IMG/VR virus record: IMGVR_UViG_3300036790_000239
Span: 1-50,883 of that record
DNA from: a virus
DNA: 50,883 nucleotides
Reading direction: 5' to 3' (one strand)
Shown here: positions 1 through 9,100 of the stretch, piece by piece
Numbering within the stretch: the first letter of the stretch is position 1
Layout: every line of letters starts with the position of its first letter
Position numbers and translations under genes: made by a program
Notes under the pieces: model-generated
What the model was told of the DNA's origin: nothing
What the model saw: the letters and a program-made list of their open reading frames with translations, nothing else
Database searches by the model: none

Positions 1-43
1 CGTGATTCGCGACGCCGTCAGTTCCCACGTTTGAGACGGTGGC

Positions 44-71
44 CTGAACTGTCAGTGGCCCCCGCTATAAA
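44..71 (+). promoter_or_regulatory. Candidate promoter of the late/terminase block
   Basis: CTGAAC (44-49) and TATAAA (66-71) are 16 bases apart, and TATAAA lies only 6 bases upstream of the GTG start at 78. That spacing fits a leaderless transcript. AAAGG at 69-73 could also act as a weak ribosome binding site, so the two readings compete. The -35 match is poor. Confidence 0.4.
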
Positions 72-77
72 GGCAGT

Positions 78-1082
78 GTGACAACGGCGTGCCTGGCGTG
101 CGGTACGCAACTTGCCCCGTCTCTCGGGACCAAGCCGCGTAAGTGGTGCGATCAGAATTGTGCCCACTGGGCATCTCGCCACCCTGGCGAGGTGCGCCGC
201 ACTGAGCGAGCCTGCGTCATCTGCAGCGCGGACATCTCGGCCCTGCAGTACAAGGCCGAGGTCTGCTCGGCGAAGTGCCGGAACATCAAGGATGGCCGCG
301 CTCACCGCCAGCGGCGTCTGGCTATCGTGCGGACCTGCGCCTTTTGCGGCGACGGGTTCCAGTCGGCACAGCGGGCCGCTAAGTACTGCTCAAGGACATG
401 CGCCAATAACGCGCCCCGGCGACGTGGCCCCACCCGGAGCCGCTCCTGTGAGGTCTGCGGAAGCGGCTACAAGGCCAGCCACCCCGGGCAGCGGACGTGC
501 GGCCGGGTCTGCGGCGTGGCGTTGCGCCGCTCCGAGGGGAACATCGGAAACGGCGGCGAGTCGAGCCGGAAGCGATGGCCGGCGTGCAAGGTGTGGATCC
601 GTGAATGCAGTTGGTGCAGCACGCTGTTCGCCGCCCGGAGGCTTAAACAGCGCGCATGCTCCCCAGACCACGCCAAGCGGCTGAGCTGGGCAGAGGCCAG
701 CCAGGCGCGGCACGTATCCGAGCATGTGTGCGCGTGCGGTGCCCAGATTCCGGCGAGCCGGAATCGTTGCGATGACTGCAGGGCGCAAACGAGGAAGAAC
801 CGCAGACGGCGCGAGCGTGGCAGGAAGCGCAACAGCGTCGTCCGTGAGCCCTACACACTCGCCGAGATTGCCGCCCGCGACCGGTTCCGCTGCGGCCTCT
901 GCCACAAGCGCGTCCCCATGACCAAAGCCGTCCCGCATCCGCAGGCACCGACGATCGATCACATCGTGCCCTGGTCAGTGAGCCGGGACGACAGCCGCGC
1001 AAATGTCCAGCTAGCGCACTTCCTGTGCAATTCGCTCAAGTCGGCCGGCGGCGGCGGAGAGCAACTGCTGCTGATCGGATGA
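78..1082 (+). CDS. HNH endonuclease with tandem zinc-ribbon array
   Basis: This 334-residue protein has six successive Cys clusters over residues 1-240 (CLAC..CDQNC, CVIC..CSAKC, CAFC..CSRTC, CEVC..CGRVC, CSWC..C, CACG..CDDC), each resembling a small treble-clef or zinc ribbon. A basic stretch follows (about 240-255). A complete HNH domain ends the protein, with CGLC near residue 272, DHIVPW near 294, then N, H and NSLK near 318. HNH proteins beside the terminase assist cos cleavage and packaging in many phages, and the position before terS fits that. GTG is the start. The zinc array would bind DNA or a partner (inference). Confidence 0.85.
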   Translation: MTTACLACGTQLAPSLGTKPRKWCDQNCAHWASRHPGEVRRTERACVICSADISALQYKAEVCSAKCRNIKDGRAHRQRRLAIVRTCAFCGDGFQSAQRAAKYCSRTCANNAPRRRGPTRSRSCEVCGSGYKASHPGQRTCGRVCGVALRRSEGNIGNGGESSRKRWPACKVWIRECSWCSTLFAARRLKQRACSPDHAKRLSWAEASQARHVSEHVCACGAQIPASRNRCDDCRAQTRKNRRRRERGRKRNSVVREPYTLAEIAARDRFRCGLCHKRVPMTKAVPHPQAPTIDHIVPWSVSRDDSRANVQLAHFLCNSLKSAGGGGEQLLLIG

Positions 1083-1094
1083 GGGGAGGTGGCC

Positions 1095-1496
1095 ATGCCG
1101 GCGCCCCCCAAGTTCGATCCCGTCCGCAAGCGCGGTGCCGGCCCGGTGAAGCTGCCGGCCGAGGGCCGCTGCGGGGAGTCCCCTAAGTGGCCACTGCCGG
1201 GCCGCGTCAACACTGCGGAACGGCGCGCGTGGGACGACCTATGGCACACCCCGCAGGCGGTCGCCTGGGAACGGCTCGGCTGGACGCGGACGGTCGCGCG
1301 CCTGTGCCGGATCATGGTGCTGGCCGAGAACAGGGACGCGTCGCCGGCACTGCTGGCCCAGGTGACCGCGCTTGAGGACCGGCTCGGCCTGACGCCGAAG
1401 GCGATGCGCCTCCTGTTGTGGGAGATCGTCGCCGACGAGGTCAGTGAGCAGCGCGAGGTGCCCTCGGATGTCCGCCAGCGCATCAAGGCGGTCTGA
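1095..1496 (+). CDS. terS: Terminase small subunit (probable)
   Basis: A protein of about 133 residues, directly before terL with a TGATG stop/start overlap at 1494-1498. ATG 1095 is chosen because GGGGAGG at 1083-1089 sits 5 bases upstream; a GTG at 1089 lies inside that site. The text after about residue 40 (RAWDDLW, then a helical region with LEDRLGLTPKAMRLLLWEI) resembles actinophage small terminase proteins, which recognise the packaging site and recruit the large subunit. The call rests on gene order and general resemblance; no diagnostic catalytic motif exists for this family. Confidence 0.7.
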   Translation: MPAPPKFDPVRKRGAGPVKLPAEGRCGESPKWPLPGRVNTAERRAWDDLWHTPQAVAWERLGWTRTVARLCRIMVLAENRDASPALLAQVTALEDRLGLTPKAMRLLLWEIVADEVSEQREVPSDVRQRIKAV

Positions 1497-3080
1497 TGCC
1501 GTGGCGCGGGGCCGCCGAGCCGGGTGAGTTCCCGACGCTCGGTTATTCCATCGGGGAATGGGTCGAAGCCAATGTTGTCATTCCAGACGGCTACAGGCGC
1601 GGCCAGCCATACCTGCTCACCGACGAAATGTGGCGCTTCCTGCTGCGCTTCTACCGGATCGACATGGAGGAGGTCAGGCTCCACTTTTACGGCGCGCAAC
1701 TGCGCCGTTCCCAGAAGTGGGGCAAATTAAGACCCCTTCGGCGCGGCAATCATCCTCGCGGAAGCGCTCGGCCCTGCCAGGTTCGACGGCTGGGACGCGG
1801 CGGGCGAGCCGGTCGGCGCCCCGTACCCCACGCCGTACATCCCGTGCCTGGGCACCTCGGAAGAGCAGACGGACAACACGTACCTGCCGCTGCTGGACAT
1901 GATCCGGCTCGGCCCGCTGGCCGACCTGCCCGGCATGGACGCCGGCGAGACGCGGGTGAAGTTGCCGTCCGGCGGCGAGATCGAGCCGGTCACCGCGAGC
2001 GCGCGGGCCCGGCTGGGCCAGCGGATGACTTTTGCCAGCCTGACAGAGTCCCATTTGTGGACCGTGCAGGCCGGCTACCGGCGGCTGGCCGGCGCGGTGA
2101 AACGGAACATCGCCGGGATGGACGGCCGCTGGCTGGAGCTCACGAACGCGTGGGATCCGACCGAGGGCAGCGAGGCGCAGGTCACGGCCGAGGCGGGGAA
2201 CGAGCGCGTCTACCTGGACACCGTCGAGCCGCGGCGGGTGGACGACCTGCACGACGACGAGGCGCTGTACCGGGAGCTGCTGCGCCAGTACGGCGACTCG
2301 GCGGCCGAGCGGGGCGGCTGGGTCAACATCCGCGGCCGGATCATGCACGAGGTGCGCAGCACCGCGCACCTCGAGGCGGACCGGCGCCGGTTCTTCCTGA
2401 ACGAGATCGTTGTCGGCGAGTCCGTCATGGTGGACCCGGTCCGCTGGGACTTGCAGGCGCGGCCTGACGATCATCTGGCGCCCGGCGAGCCGGTCGCGCT
2501 CGGGTTCGACGGCTCGAAGTACCGGGACGCGACCGCCCTGGTCGCCTCGCGGCGCTCGGATGGCCGGCTGTTCGAGATCGGGATCTGGGAACGGCCTGCC
2601 GATGTCGGCCGGGACTGGCGCGTCCCGTCCGCCGACGTGGACCGGGTGGTGGGCGAGACGTTCGGCGCCTACCAGGTCGCGGTGATGTTCGCTGACCCGT
2701 ACCGCTGGCAGGACTACCTGGACACGTGGGCGCGGAGGTTCGGCGCTGAGCGGGTGGTGGAGTTCCCGACCAACGCCGAGCAGCGGATGGACGCCGCGAT
2801 CGAGCGGTTCACCACGGCGTTCGGGAACCTGGAGATCACCCACGGCGGGTCGGGGACGATGACCCGGCATTTCAGGAATGCCGTGCTGGTCAAGGGCAGC
2901 CGCAAGAAGCCGCGGCCGGGCGACGATGTGTCGCTGGCGACGCACTATCTCAAGATGGCCAAGCGCGGCGACGGGATGCTCATCGACGGGGCGGTCGCGG
3001 GCGTGCTGGCCCATGAGGCCCGTGCGTGGGCCATGGAGCATGACACCGCGCCGCCGGCACCGTTCGCCCTCTGGGGCTGA
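1496..3080 (+). CDS. terL: Terminase large subunit, reading frame broken by +1 shift
   Basis: The N-terminal part (1496 to about 1735) reads to QKWGK, the P-loop of actinophage terminases (G76 K77). The protein then continues as PFGAAIILAEAL in the +1 frame and runs to 3080. The second frame holds the rest of the ATPase (TESHLW, in place of the usual DETHxW) and the RNase H-like nuclease (GFDGSKYRDATAL, FADPYRW, GDDVSLATHYL), which cuts concatemers. The join falls in AAA TTA AGA CCC CTT. A TAA in the second frame at 1728 means the switch must happen after that point. Ribosomal slippage on CCC-C, a small insertion, or a sequence error are all possible. Start overlaps terS. Confidence 0.85.
1724..1739 (+). 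other. Frame-break site in terL P-loop
   Basis: AAA TTA AGA CCC C|TT C joins the two terminase frames. AAA, TTA and AGA are rare codons in this GC-rich sequence and stand directly before a four-C run where a +1 shift (CCC to CCC) is possible. Removing four bases (TTAA) would give GKDPFGAA, close to the family consensus GKGPF. Removing one C would give GKLRPFGAA. The sequence alone does not decide among programmed shift, mutation and error. Confidence 0.6.
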
Positions 3081-3098
3081 CCGAGAGGAAACGCGCCG

Positions 3099-3401
3099 AT
3101 GACGGCACCGCAGCCTTCGGTGGGACGCACAGTTCACTACGTCTCCCACGGCACGCCTGTCCGCCCGGACGGCAGCCAGGCGTTCACCTCGCAATGCCGG
3201 ACGGCGTTCGTCACCGAGGTCACGGAGCACCCCGGTGCTGACGGCACGGCCGGCCTGATGGTCGCCAACCCGACGGGCTTGTTCTTCCACTCTCTAGCCG
3301 ATGGCGGCGTCCCGCACGCCGAGGACAAGGCCGCCGGTGCAGATGAGCACCCGGGCGGCACCTGGCACTGGCCCGAGAGAGTCCCGGAGGGCACCCGATG
3401 A
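3099..3401 (+). CDS. Conserved small phage protein between terL and portal
   Basis: A 100-residue protein with GAGAGGA upstream of ATG 3099. It begins with a short beta-rich stretch (GRTVHYVSHGTP) and ends with HPGGTWHWPER. This type of protein is common in the same place in actinophages, but I know no function. The last codons overlap the next start as ATGA, so translation is probably coupled. Confidence 0.75.
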   Translation: MTAPQPSVGRTVHYVSHGTPVRPDGSQAFTSQCRTAFVTEVTEHPGADGTAGLMVANPTGLFFHSLADGGVPHAEDKAAGADEHPGGTWHWPERVPEGTR

Positions 3402-3652
3402 CCAGCACACCACTGGACCGCGTCCCGGTAGAGCGCATCGGCGAGCGCGCCCGGGCCGCCCGGCCGGGCCGGACGCTGCTCGTGGTCCTCACCGGGCTGC
3501 TGTTCGCCCTGGGCTGGGTGGCGTTCAAGATGCTGGCGCTGGCATGGCTGGCGCTGGCGTGGACGGGCGCGGCGGTCGCGGAAGGCTGGATGTCGGCGCG
3601 GGAGGATACGAGGGCGAAGCGGGTGAGGCGTGGGCCTGCCCGAACGGGTTAA
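3398..3652 (+). CDS. Small membrane protein
   Basis: An 84-residue protein with a basic N-terminus and two hydrophobic stretches at about residues 28-46 and 46-62 (TLLVVLTGLLFALGWVAF, then LAWLALAWTGAAVAEGW), followed by a charged tail. It overlaps the preceding stop (ATGA) and the portal start (3630). Function unknown. The position inside the packaging genes is odd for a membrane protein, but the frame is well supported by tight overlaps. Confidence 0.65.
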   Translation: MTSTPLDRVPVERIGERARAARPGRTLLVVLTGLLFALGWVAFKMLALAWLALAWTGAAVAEGWMSAREDTRAKRVRRGPARTG

Positions 3653-5606
3653 CGCCCGGCTGGGCCGCGGCCGCCTGCGGAACAGCATCGCCCCACTGGA
3701 CCTGGACGAGTACATGTCCTGGTTCTCCCCGGGCAACCCGGCCTTCCCGTGGCTGCAGACCACGATGGGCGGCGTCGACCGGGAAAAGGTCGCCACGTCC
3801 GCGGTCGCGGCGTACAAGAGTTCCGGCCCGGTGTTCTCCCTGGTGATGGCGCGGCTGCGGGTGTTCTCCCAGGTCCGGTTCCAGTGGACGCGGTTCCAGG
3901 GGTCTCAGCCCGGTGACCTGTTCGGGACACCCGAGCTGAGCGTGCTGGAGACCCCGTGGCCGAACGGGACCACCCCTGACCTGCTGGCCCGGATGGAACT
4001 GCACGACTCCCTCGCGGGGAACGCCTATGTGCGGCGCACGCGCCGGGACCGGCTGAACGTGCTGCGCCCCGACCTGGTGACGATCATCCTCGGCTCGGAC
4101 GAGGCCCCCGGCGACCCGGCCCTGGCCGCGGACACCGAAGTCGTCGGCTACCTGTACACGCCAGCGGGGGTAAAGCCGCAGATCTTCCTGCCGGACGAGC
4201 TATGCCACTTCGCCCCTGTGCCGGACCCCTGGTTCCATTTTCTCGGGCAATCGTGGATCACCCCGGTGCTGCAGGAACTGCAGGGGGACCAGGCCGCGAC
4301 CGGGCACAAGTGGGCGTTCTTCGAGAACAGCGCGAGCCCTAATATCGCCATCAAGTTCGACCCGTCGGTGACCATTGATCTGGTGAAGCAGTTCAAGGAG
4401 CTGATCGAGGAAGAGCACCAGGGTGTCCGGAAGGCTTTCCGCACCCTGTACCTGGGCGGGGGCGCCGACCCGGTGACGGTCGGGTTGTCCTTCAAGGACA
4501 TGGACTATGCGGCCCTGCAGGGCCGCGCTGAGAGCCGCCTCGCCGCAGCTGCGGGGGTCCACCCGACGATCGCGGGGTTCGCGGAAGGGCTGCAGGGCTC
4601 ATCCCTGAACGCGGGCAACTTCCAGGCGGCCAGGCGCCTGTTCGGCGAGACGACCCTGGCTCACCTGTGGGGCAACGCGGCGGCGTCGCTGCAGGCCATC
4701 CTGCGCGCCCCGGATCCCGGCGCGTCCCTGTGGTACGACGACCGGATCCCGTTCCTGCGGCAGGATGCCAGCGATCAGGCTGGTATCCAGAGCCAGCAGG
4801 CGGCGACGATCACCGGCCTGATCCGGGACGGTTTCACCCCGGAGTCGGCCACGCTGGCGGTCACGAACTCGGACTGGTCACTCCTGGTTCACAGTGGCTA
4901 CATATCGGTGCAGCTCTGGCAGCCGGGGACGGAAAGCCCGGCCCACCCCGAACCTGGTGCCGACAGCCCGGCCGCCCCGGCCGGGGCGGCCGCGTCATCA
5001 CCCGATGGCAGCGGCAACGGCAAGGTGCCTGCGGCGGGCAGCGGCCACGCCGCCATCGCGGCCGCGTCACCGCGTGCTCTGGGCGGCTACCCGGCCGGAA
5101 GCGAGCCCGGGGACCGCTCAGGCATGATCTCGCTTGACCTGGTACCCGGCACCATCCCAACCGTCCCCGGCGGTCTTGACGACCACCACATCACCATCGT
5201 CTACCTCGGCGCGGACGTGGACGATGAGGCGTTCGCGCAGGCCTGCGGCCGGGCCGCGCAGGCGGCGGCTGGAGTGGGCGCCCCGCTGGCCGGGGCCGCG
5301 GAAGGCCTGGCCGTGTTCCCGCCCTCGGACTCCTCCGGCGGGAAACTGCCGGTGTTCGCGCCCGTGGACCTGCCCGGCGGGGAGGCCCTGCGCGCCGGGC
5401 TCGCGGACCTGAGCGCCAGCGAGCACGGCGAGTGGGTGCCGCGCATCACCCTGGCCTACGCCGGCCCGGGCGAGCCGCTGCCCGGCCCGGTGCCGCCCAC
5501 CCCGCTGGAGTTCACCCACCTGTCGGTGCACCGGGGCGGCGATGTGATGCGGTTCCCGCTCGGTGCCGCAGTCGCCAACGGCAAAGTCCCGGCCGCGGCG
5601 CGTTAG
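3630..5606 (+). CDS. Portal protein with C-terminal 2H-phosphoesterase-like domain
   Basis: A 658-residue protein from GTG 3630 (GGGTGAGG upstream). Residues 1-430 follow the HK97-type portal pattern: MSWFSPGNPAF, KSSGPVFSLVMARLRVFSQVRFQW, a LAGNAYVRR core, and the GHKWAFFENSASPNIAIKF and GGGADPVTVGLSFKDMDYAALQ stretches near the stem. It forms the ring through which DNA enters. After a Pro/Ala linker, about residues 485-640 carry HHITIVYLG and WVPRITLAY, the two H-x-T motifs of 2'-5' RNA ligase/2H phosphoesterases, with the second His replaced by Arg. NGKVPAA occurs near residue 461 and again near 649, bracketing this domain. The enzyme activity is therefore doubtful. Confidence 0.88.
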   Translation: MGLPERVNARLGRGRLRNSIAPLDLDEYMSWFSPGNPAFPWLQTTMGGVDREKVATSAVAAYKSSGPVFSLVMARLRVFSQVRFQWTRFQGSQPGDLFGTPELSVLETPWPNGTTPDLLARMELHDSLAGNAYVRRTRRDRLNVLRPDLVTIILGSDEAPGDPALAADTEVVGYLYTPAGVKPQIFLPDELCHFAPVPDPWFHFLGQSWITPVLQELQGDQAATGHKWAFFENSASPNIAIKFDPSVTIDLVKQFKELIEEEHQGVRKAFRTLYLGGGADPVTVGLSFKDMDYAALQGRAESRLAAAAGVHPTIAGFAEGLQGSSLNAGNFQAARRLFGETTLAHLWGNAAASLQAILRAPDPGASLWYDDRIPFLRQDASDQAGIQSQQAATITGLIRDGFTPESATLAVTNSDWSLLVHSGYISVQLWQPGTESPAHPEPGADSPAAPAGAAASSPDGSGNGKVPAAGSGHAAIAAASPRALGGYPAGSEPGDRSGMISLDLVPGTIPTVPGGLDDHHITIVYLGADVDDEAFAQACGRAAQAAAGVGAPLAGAAEGLAVFPPSDSSGGKLPVFAPVDLPGGEALRAGLADLSASEHGEWVPRITLAYAGPGEPLPGPVPPTPLEFTHLSVHRGGDVMRFPLGAAVANGKVPAAAR

Positions 5607-6046
5607 GCAGCCGGAATACGCTGGCGCGGCCGGCGGTTGGCTGCCTGCTCAGTGGGCGACCGCACATCCTGCCAGCGGCCACAGACCCGAATGCCGCGTG
5701 CCCCGTACCGCTTGTAATCCTGGGCCTCTGGATTCGCGCAACGATCCAGCATCTTGTGCCAAGTCTGGTAAAGCGGGTGCTTGCCAAGGCCGTGCGTCAC
5801 CGCGGGATTAGCGGTCCGGTTGCGTTCGGCAATTGCCCGGCGCTTATGGCAGCCACAGGACACAATCTGGCCCCGGCAGAAGTCAGCTAGACCGGTTGTC
5901 ACCTCCGCGCCGCACTCACAGCGGCACAGCACGGCCCGGCGCCCGTAGGGCAACGCCTTCGTGGGAGCGAAGCGCATCTCCCGAACGACGGTCAGAAAGC
6001 CGGAAACCTGTCCGGGCTCAACGAACAACTTCGGGACATTGCCCAT
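5603..6046 (-). CDS. Decayed selfish-type DNA-binding/nuclease protein
   Basis: The only leftward gene in the structural block (147 residues). Its N-terminus carries CRCECGAEVTTGLADFCRGQIVSCGCH, and later HGLGKHPLYQTWHKMLDRC and YGARGIRVCGRW, the pattern of a phage mobile-protein family. Complete members continue after GRW with a FxNFLxDMG and SLDRIDN...NCRW segment before the TPTEQANNRR tail. Here GRWQDVR joins directly to SPTEQAANRR, so about 35 residues including the likely active part seem missing. GGAGGG precedes ATG 6046. The stop overlaps the portal stop end to end. Family identity is from memory of its motifs; activity unlikely. Confidence 0.65.
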   Translation of the reverse strand: MGNVPKLFVEPGQVSGFLTVVREMRFAPTKALPYGRRAVLCRCECGAEVTTGLADFCRGQIVSCGCHKRRAIAERNRTANPAVTHGLGKHPLYQTWHKMLDRCANPEAQDYKRYGARGIRVCGRWQDVRSPTEQAANRRPRQRIPAA

Positions 6047-6102
6047 AACTCGTGCCCTCCCATTCCTGCCGGAGCCGATCCCATTGTAGAGGTGAATGCT
6101 TG

Positions 6103-9100
6103 ATGCCCGTATCTCGGCGCGCGCGGGGTAACAGTGAGGATGGCTGGTACCGGATAAATAACCTGGCCAATGGCCCTACGCAGATACTCATTTACTCTGA
6201 GATCGGGTTCTGGGGCGTCACGGCGCAGGACTTCATCCGGGACCTGGGCGCCGTCAGCGGCCCGGTAGAGGTCAAGATCAACAGTCCCGGGGGCGACGTC
6301 TTCGACGCTTTCGCGATCTACCAGGCACTGGCGTCGCGGCCCGGGGTCACGACGATCGTGGACTCCCTCGCCGCGTCGGCCGCGTCGGTGATCGCGATGG
6401 CCGGCGAGCAGCGCCTGATGGCGAAGACCTCCCAGCTCATGATCCACGACGCCTGGACGGTCAGCGACGGGAACGCCGACGACCTGCGGCACATGGCCGG
6501 GCGGCTGGACATCACCTCCGCGCAGATCGCCGGGGTGTATGCGGACGCGGCGGGCGGCAGCGCGGATGACTGGCGCGAGCAGATGCGCGCCGAGACCTGG
6601 TACACGCCGGAGCAGGCGCTGGACGCCGGGCTGATCACCGGCATCATCCCCGCCGGGCGCACCCCGGCCCCGGCCGGCGCTGGAGCGGCGGCAGCAGGCG
6701 CGGGCATCCAGGCGTCCGCGCAGCAGCACCCGCAGGCCGCGGTGCCGCTGGGTGACGGCTGGGTCCAGGACCCCGACGGCACGGTGCGGTTCGACCCCGA
6801 CGGCGACGGCGACGACGACTCGACACCTGAGGGCGACACCGACCACGACTACTGGGCGGCCGACGGCACGCCGCTGCAGCCGGTGCCGCCGTGCCCGGCC
6901 ATGCCAGCGGCCCGCGCCGAGCCCGGCGTGAACGCCGCGGGTGCGCGCCATGAGCCGATCGCCGGCGCCCACTCCCACCCGCACCCCGCCTACGGCTCCC
7001 AGGGCGGCGACGCGATGCATTCCCACATGCACGAGCACGCCATGGACGCCTCCCACGACCACGCCCACGGCGGCGGCGATGACACGGGCGGCGACGGAAG
7101 CCAGGACTCCGCCGCGGCAGCGATCCGGGCTCACTTCGGGCTCACGGATGAGCAGGCGCAGGCCCTCCCGGAGGCCGAGCGGGCGCTGCTGCTGGCCAGC
7201 CTGGGCGGCCCTGGCCACCGCATCCTTGCCGCCGATGCCGACGGCAGCCCGTGGGACGCCGCCAGAGCGTGGGCCAGCGGCGCGGCCTCCGATGACCCGG
7301 CCGCGTTCTACAGCGGCATCTGCGCCGGGAAGAAGGCCGGGGACCCCGCCACCCAGGCGGCGCATGCCCTCCCGCACCACTACCAGCCGTCCGGGCCGCC
7401 GAACGCGGCCGGGGTCCGCAACTCACTGTCGCGCCTGCCGCAGACCCAGGGCCTGACGAACGAGGCGGCGGCGAAGTCGCACCTCCAGGCGCACATGAAG
7501 GCCATCAACCCGGACTGGGAGCCATCGGACACCGCAGCCCCTCAGCCGGAAGGGGGCGCCGGCGGCCTCCCGCAGGCACGCAATCCCAGTCCCCCCACTC
7601 CCGCCACGGCGCAGAGCGCCGCACCAGGCAGTACCGGGCCGCACCCGCACCCGGATGGTCACGCAGTACAGGAAGGAAACACCGTGACAACCATGAGCAT
7701 CGAGGACCGGGCGGCCCGGCGCGGCGAGATCGAGGCCCGGCTGACCGAGATCGGCGGCGAGCACGGGGACCGCGAGTTCCCGGAGCCGGTCCAGGCCGAG
7801 TGGGACACGCTGACCGCCGAACTGGACGGGCACGCGCAGCTGCTCGCCCGCCACGAGGAGGGCATCAAGGCCCGGCGGGAGCGCCTCGGCGCCATCGCCG
7901 CCCGCCAGCAGGGCGAAAGGGTGGACGGCGGCGCGGCCGGGTACACCGCGCCGGACGGTGGCACCGACGGCGCGCAGGCGCCCGGGCGCGTGCCGCCCGC
8001 ATACCGCGGCCCGCAGAACCGCGCGCCCGGCTCCCCGGCGCTGACCCACGGCCGCACGGACACCTCCATCTACGACCTCGATGACCTGCGTAAGCGGTCC
8101 AGGTCGGCCGAGGAGATGGTGGCACTGTGCCGGGACAACGCGCTGCACGCGGTCGAGCGCGCCGTCTTCCCCGGCTCCCCGGACCGGGAGAGGGCGCAGG
8201 CCACCGTTGAGCGGCTGCTGGCCCGCGTGCCCGACGAGAACGGCACCCTGGCCAAGCGGATCCTGGCCACCGGCAACCCGGTGTACGCGCGGGCGTGGGG
8301 ACGCGCGGTCGCGCGGGTGTCCACCTCGGTCCTCACGCAGGACGAGATCATGGCGCTGTCGCTGGGCACCGGGTCGGACGGCGGGTTCGCGGTGCCGTTC
8401 GAGCTGGACCCGACGATCATCCTCACGTCCGATTCGGCTATCAGCCCCCTGCGGGCGATCTCCCGGGTCGTGCAGATCACCGGCAAGGAGTACGACCTGG
8501 TCACCTCCACCGGGATCACCGTCACCCGGTCGGCCGAGGCGTCGGCCGTCCCGGAGAACAACCCCACCCTCGCGCAGCCGACGATCAAGGCCGAGCGGGT
8601 CACCGGCTTCATCCCGTTCTCGGTCGAGGTCGAGCAGGACTGGCAGGCCATGCAGTCCGAGATGATGATGCTGCTGGCCGACGCGAAGGACGTGGAGGAG
8701 TGCTCCTCGTTCACGCTCGGCGACGGCACCGGCACCAACGCCAGCGGCATCATCGGCACCCTGTCCAGCGGCAGCAACGTGAGCGGGACCGGCGGCTCGG
8801 GCGCTCTCGCGGCCGAGGACCTGGACGCGCTGGAGAACGCCGCGGCTCCCCGGTTCCGTCCCCGGGCCGTGTGGATGGCCAGCAAGACGGCCTACAACGC
8901 CTACCGCGCCCTCCTGGCCGCGCAGGCGTCCTCGGCCGGTGACGACTGGGCCCGCCCGTCCGAGGGCCAGCCGCCGCGGCTGCGGGGATACGCGGCCTAC
9001 GAGAACTCCGAGATGACCACCGCCCACACCACGGGCAGCAAGGTGATCATCCTCGGCGACTTCGGCCGCGGCTTCCTGATCGTCGATCGCCTCGGGATGA

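Noticed and set aside
1737-2467. Continuation of the first terminase frame to 2467
   Set aside because: After the P-loop it turns into Arg/Gly-rich text, whereas the +1 frame gives the conserved ATPase and nuclease.
1674-3290. 538-residue minus-strand frame opposite terminase
   Set aside because: Arg/Pro/Gly-rich text without domains, antisense to a protein with clear terminase motifs; a by-product of high GC.
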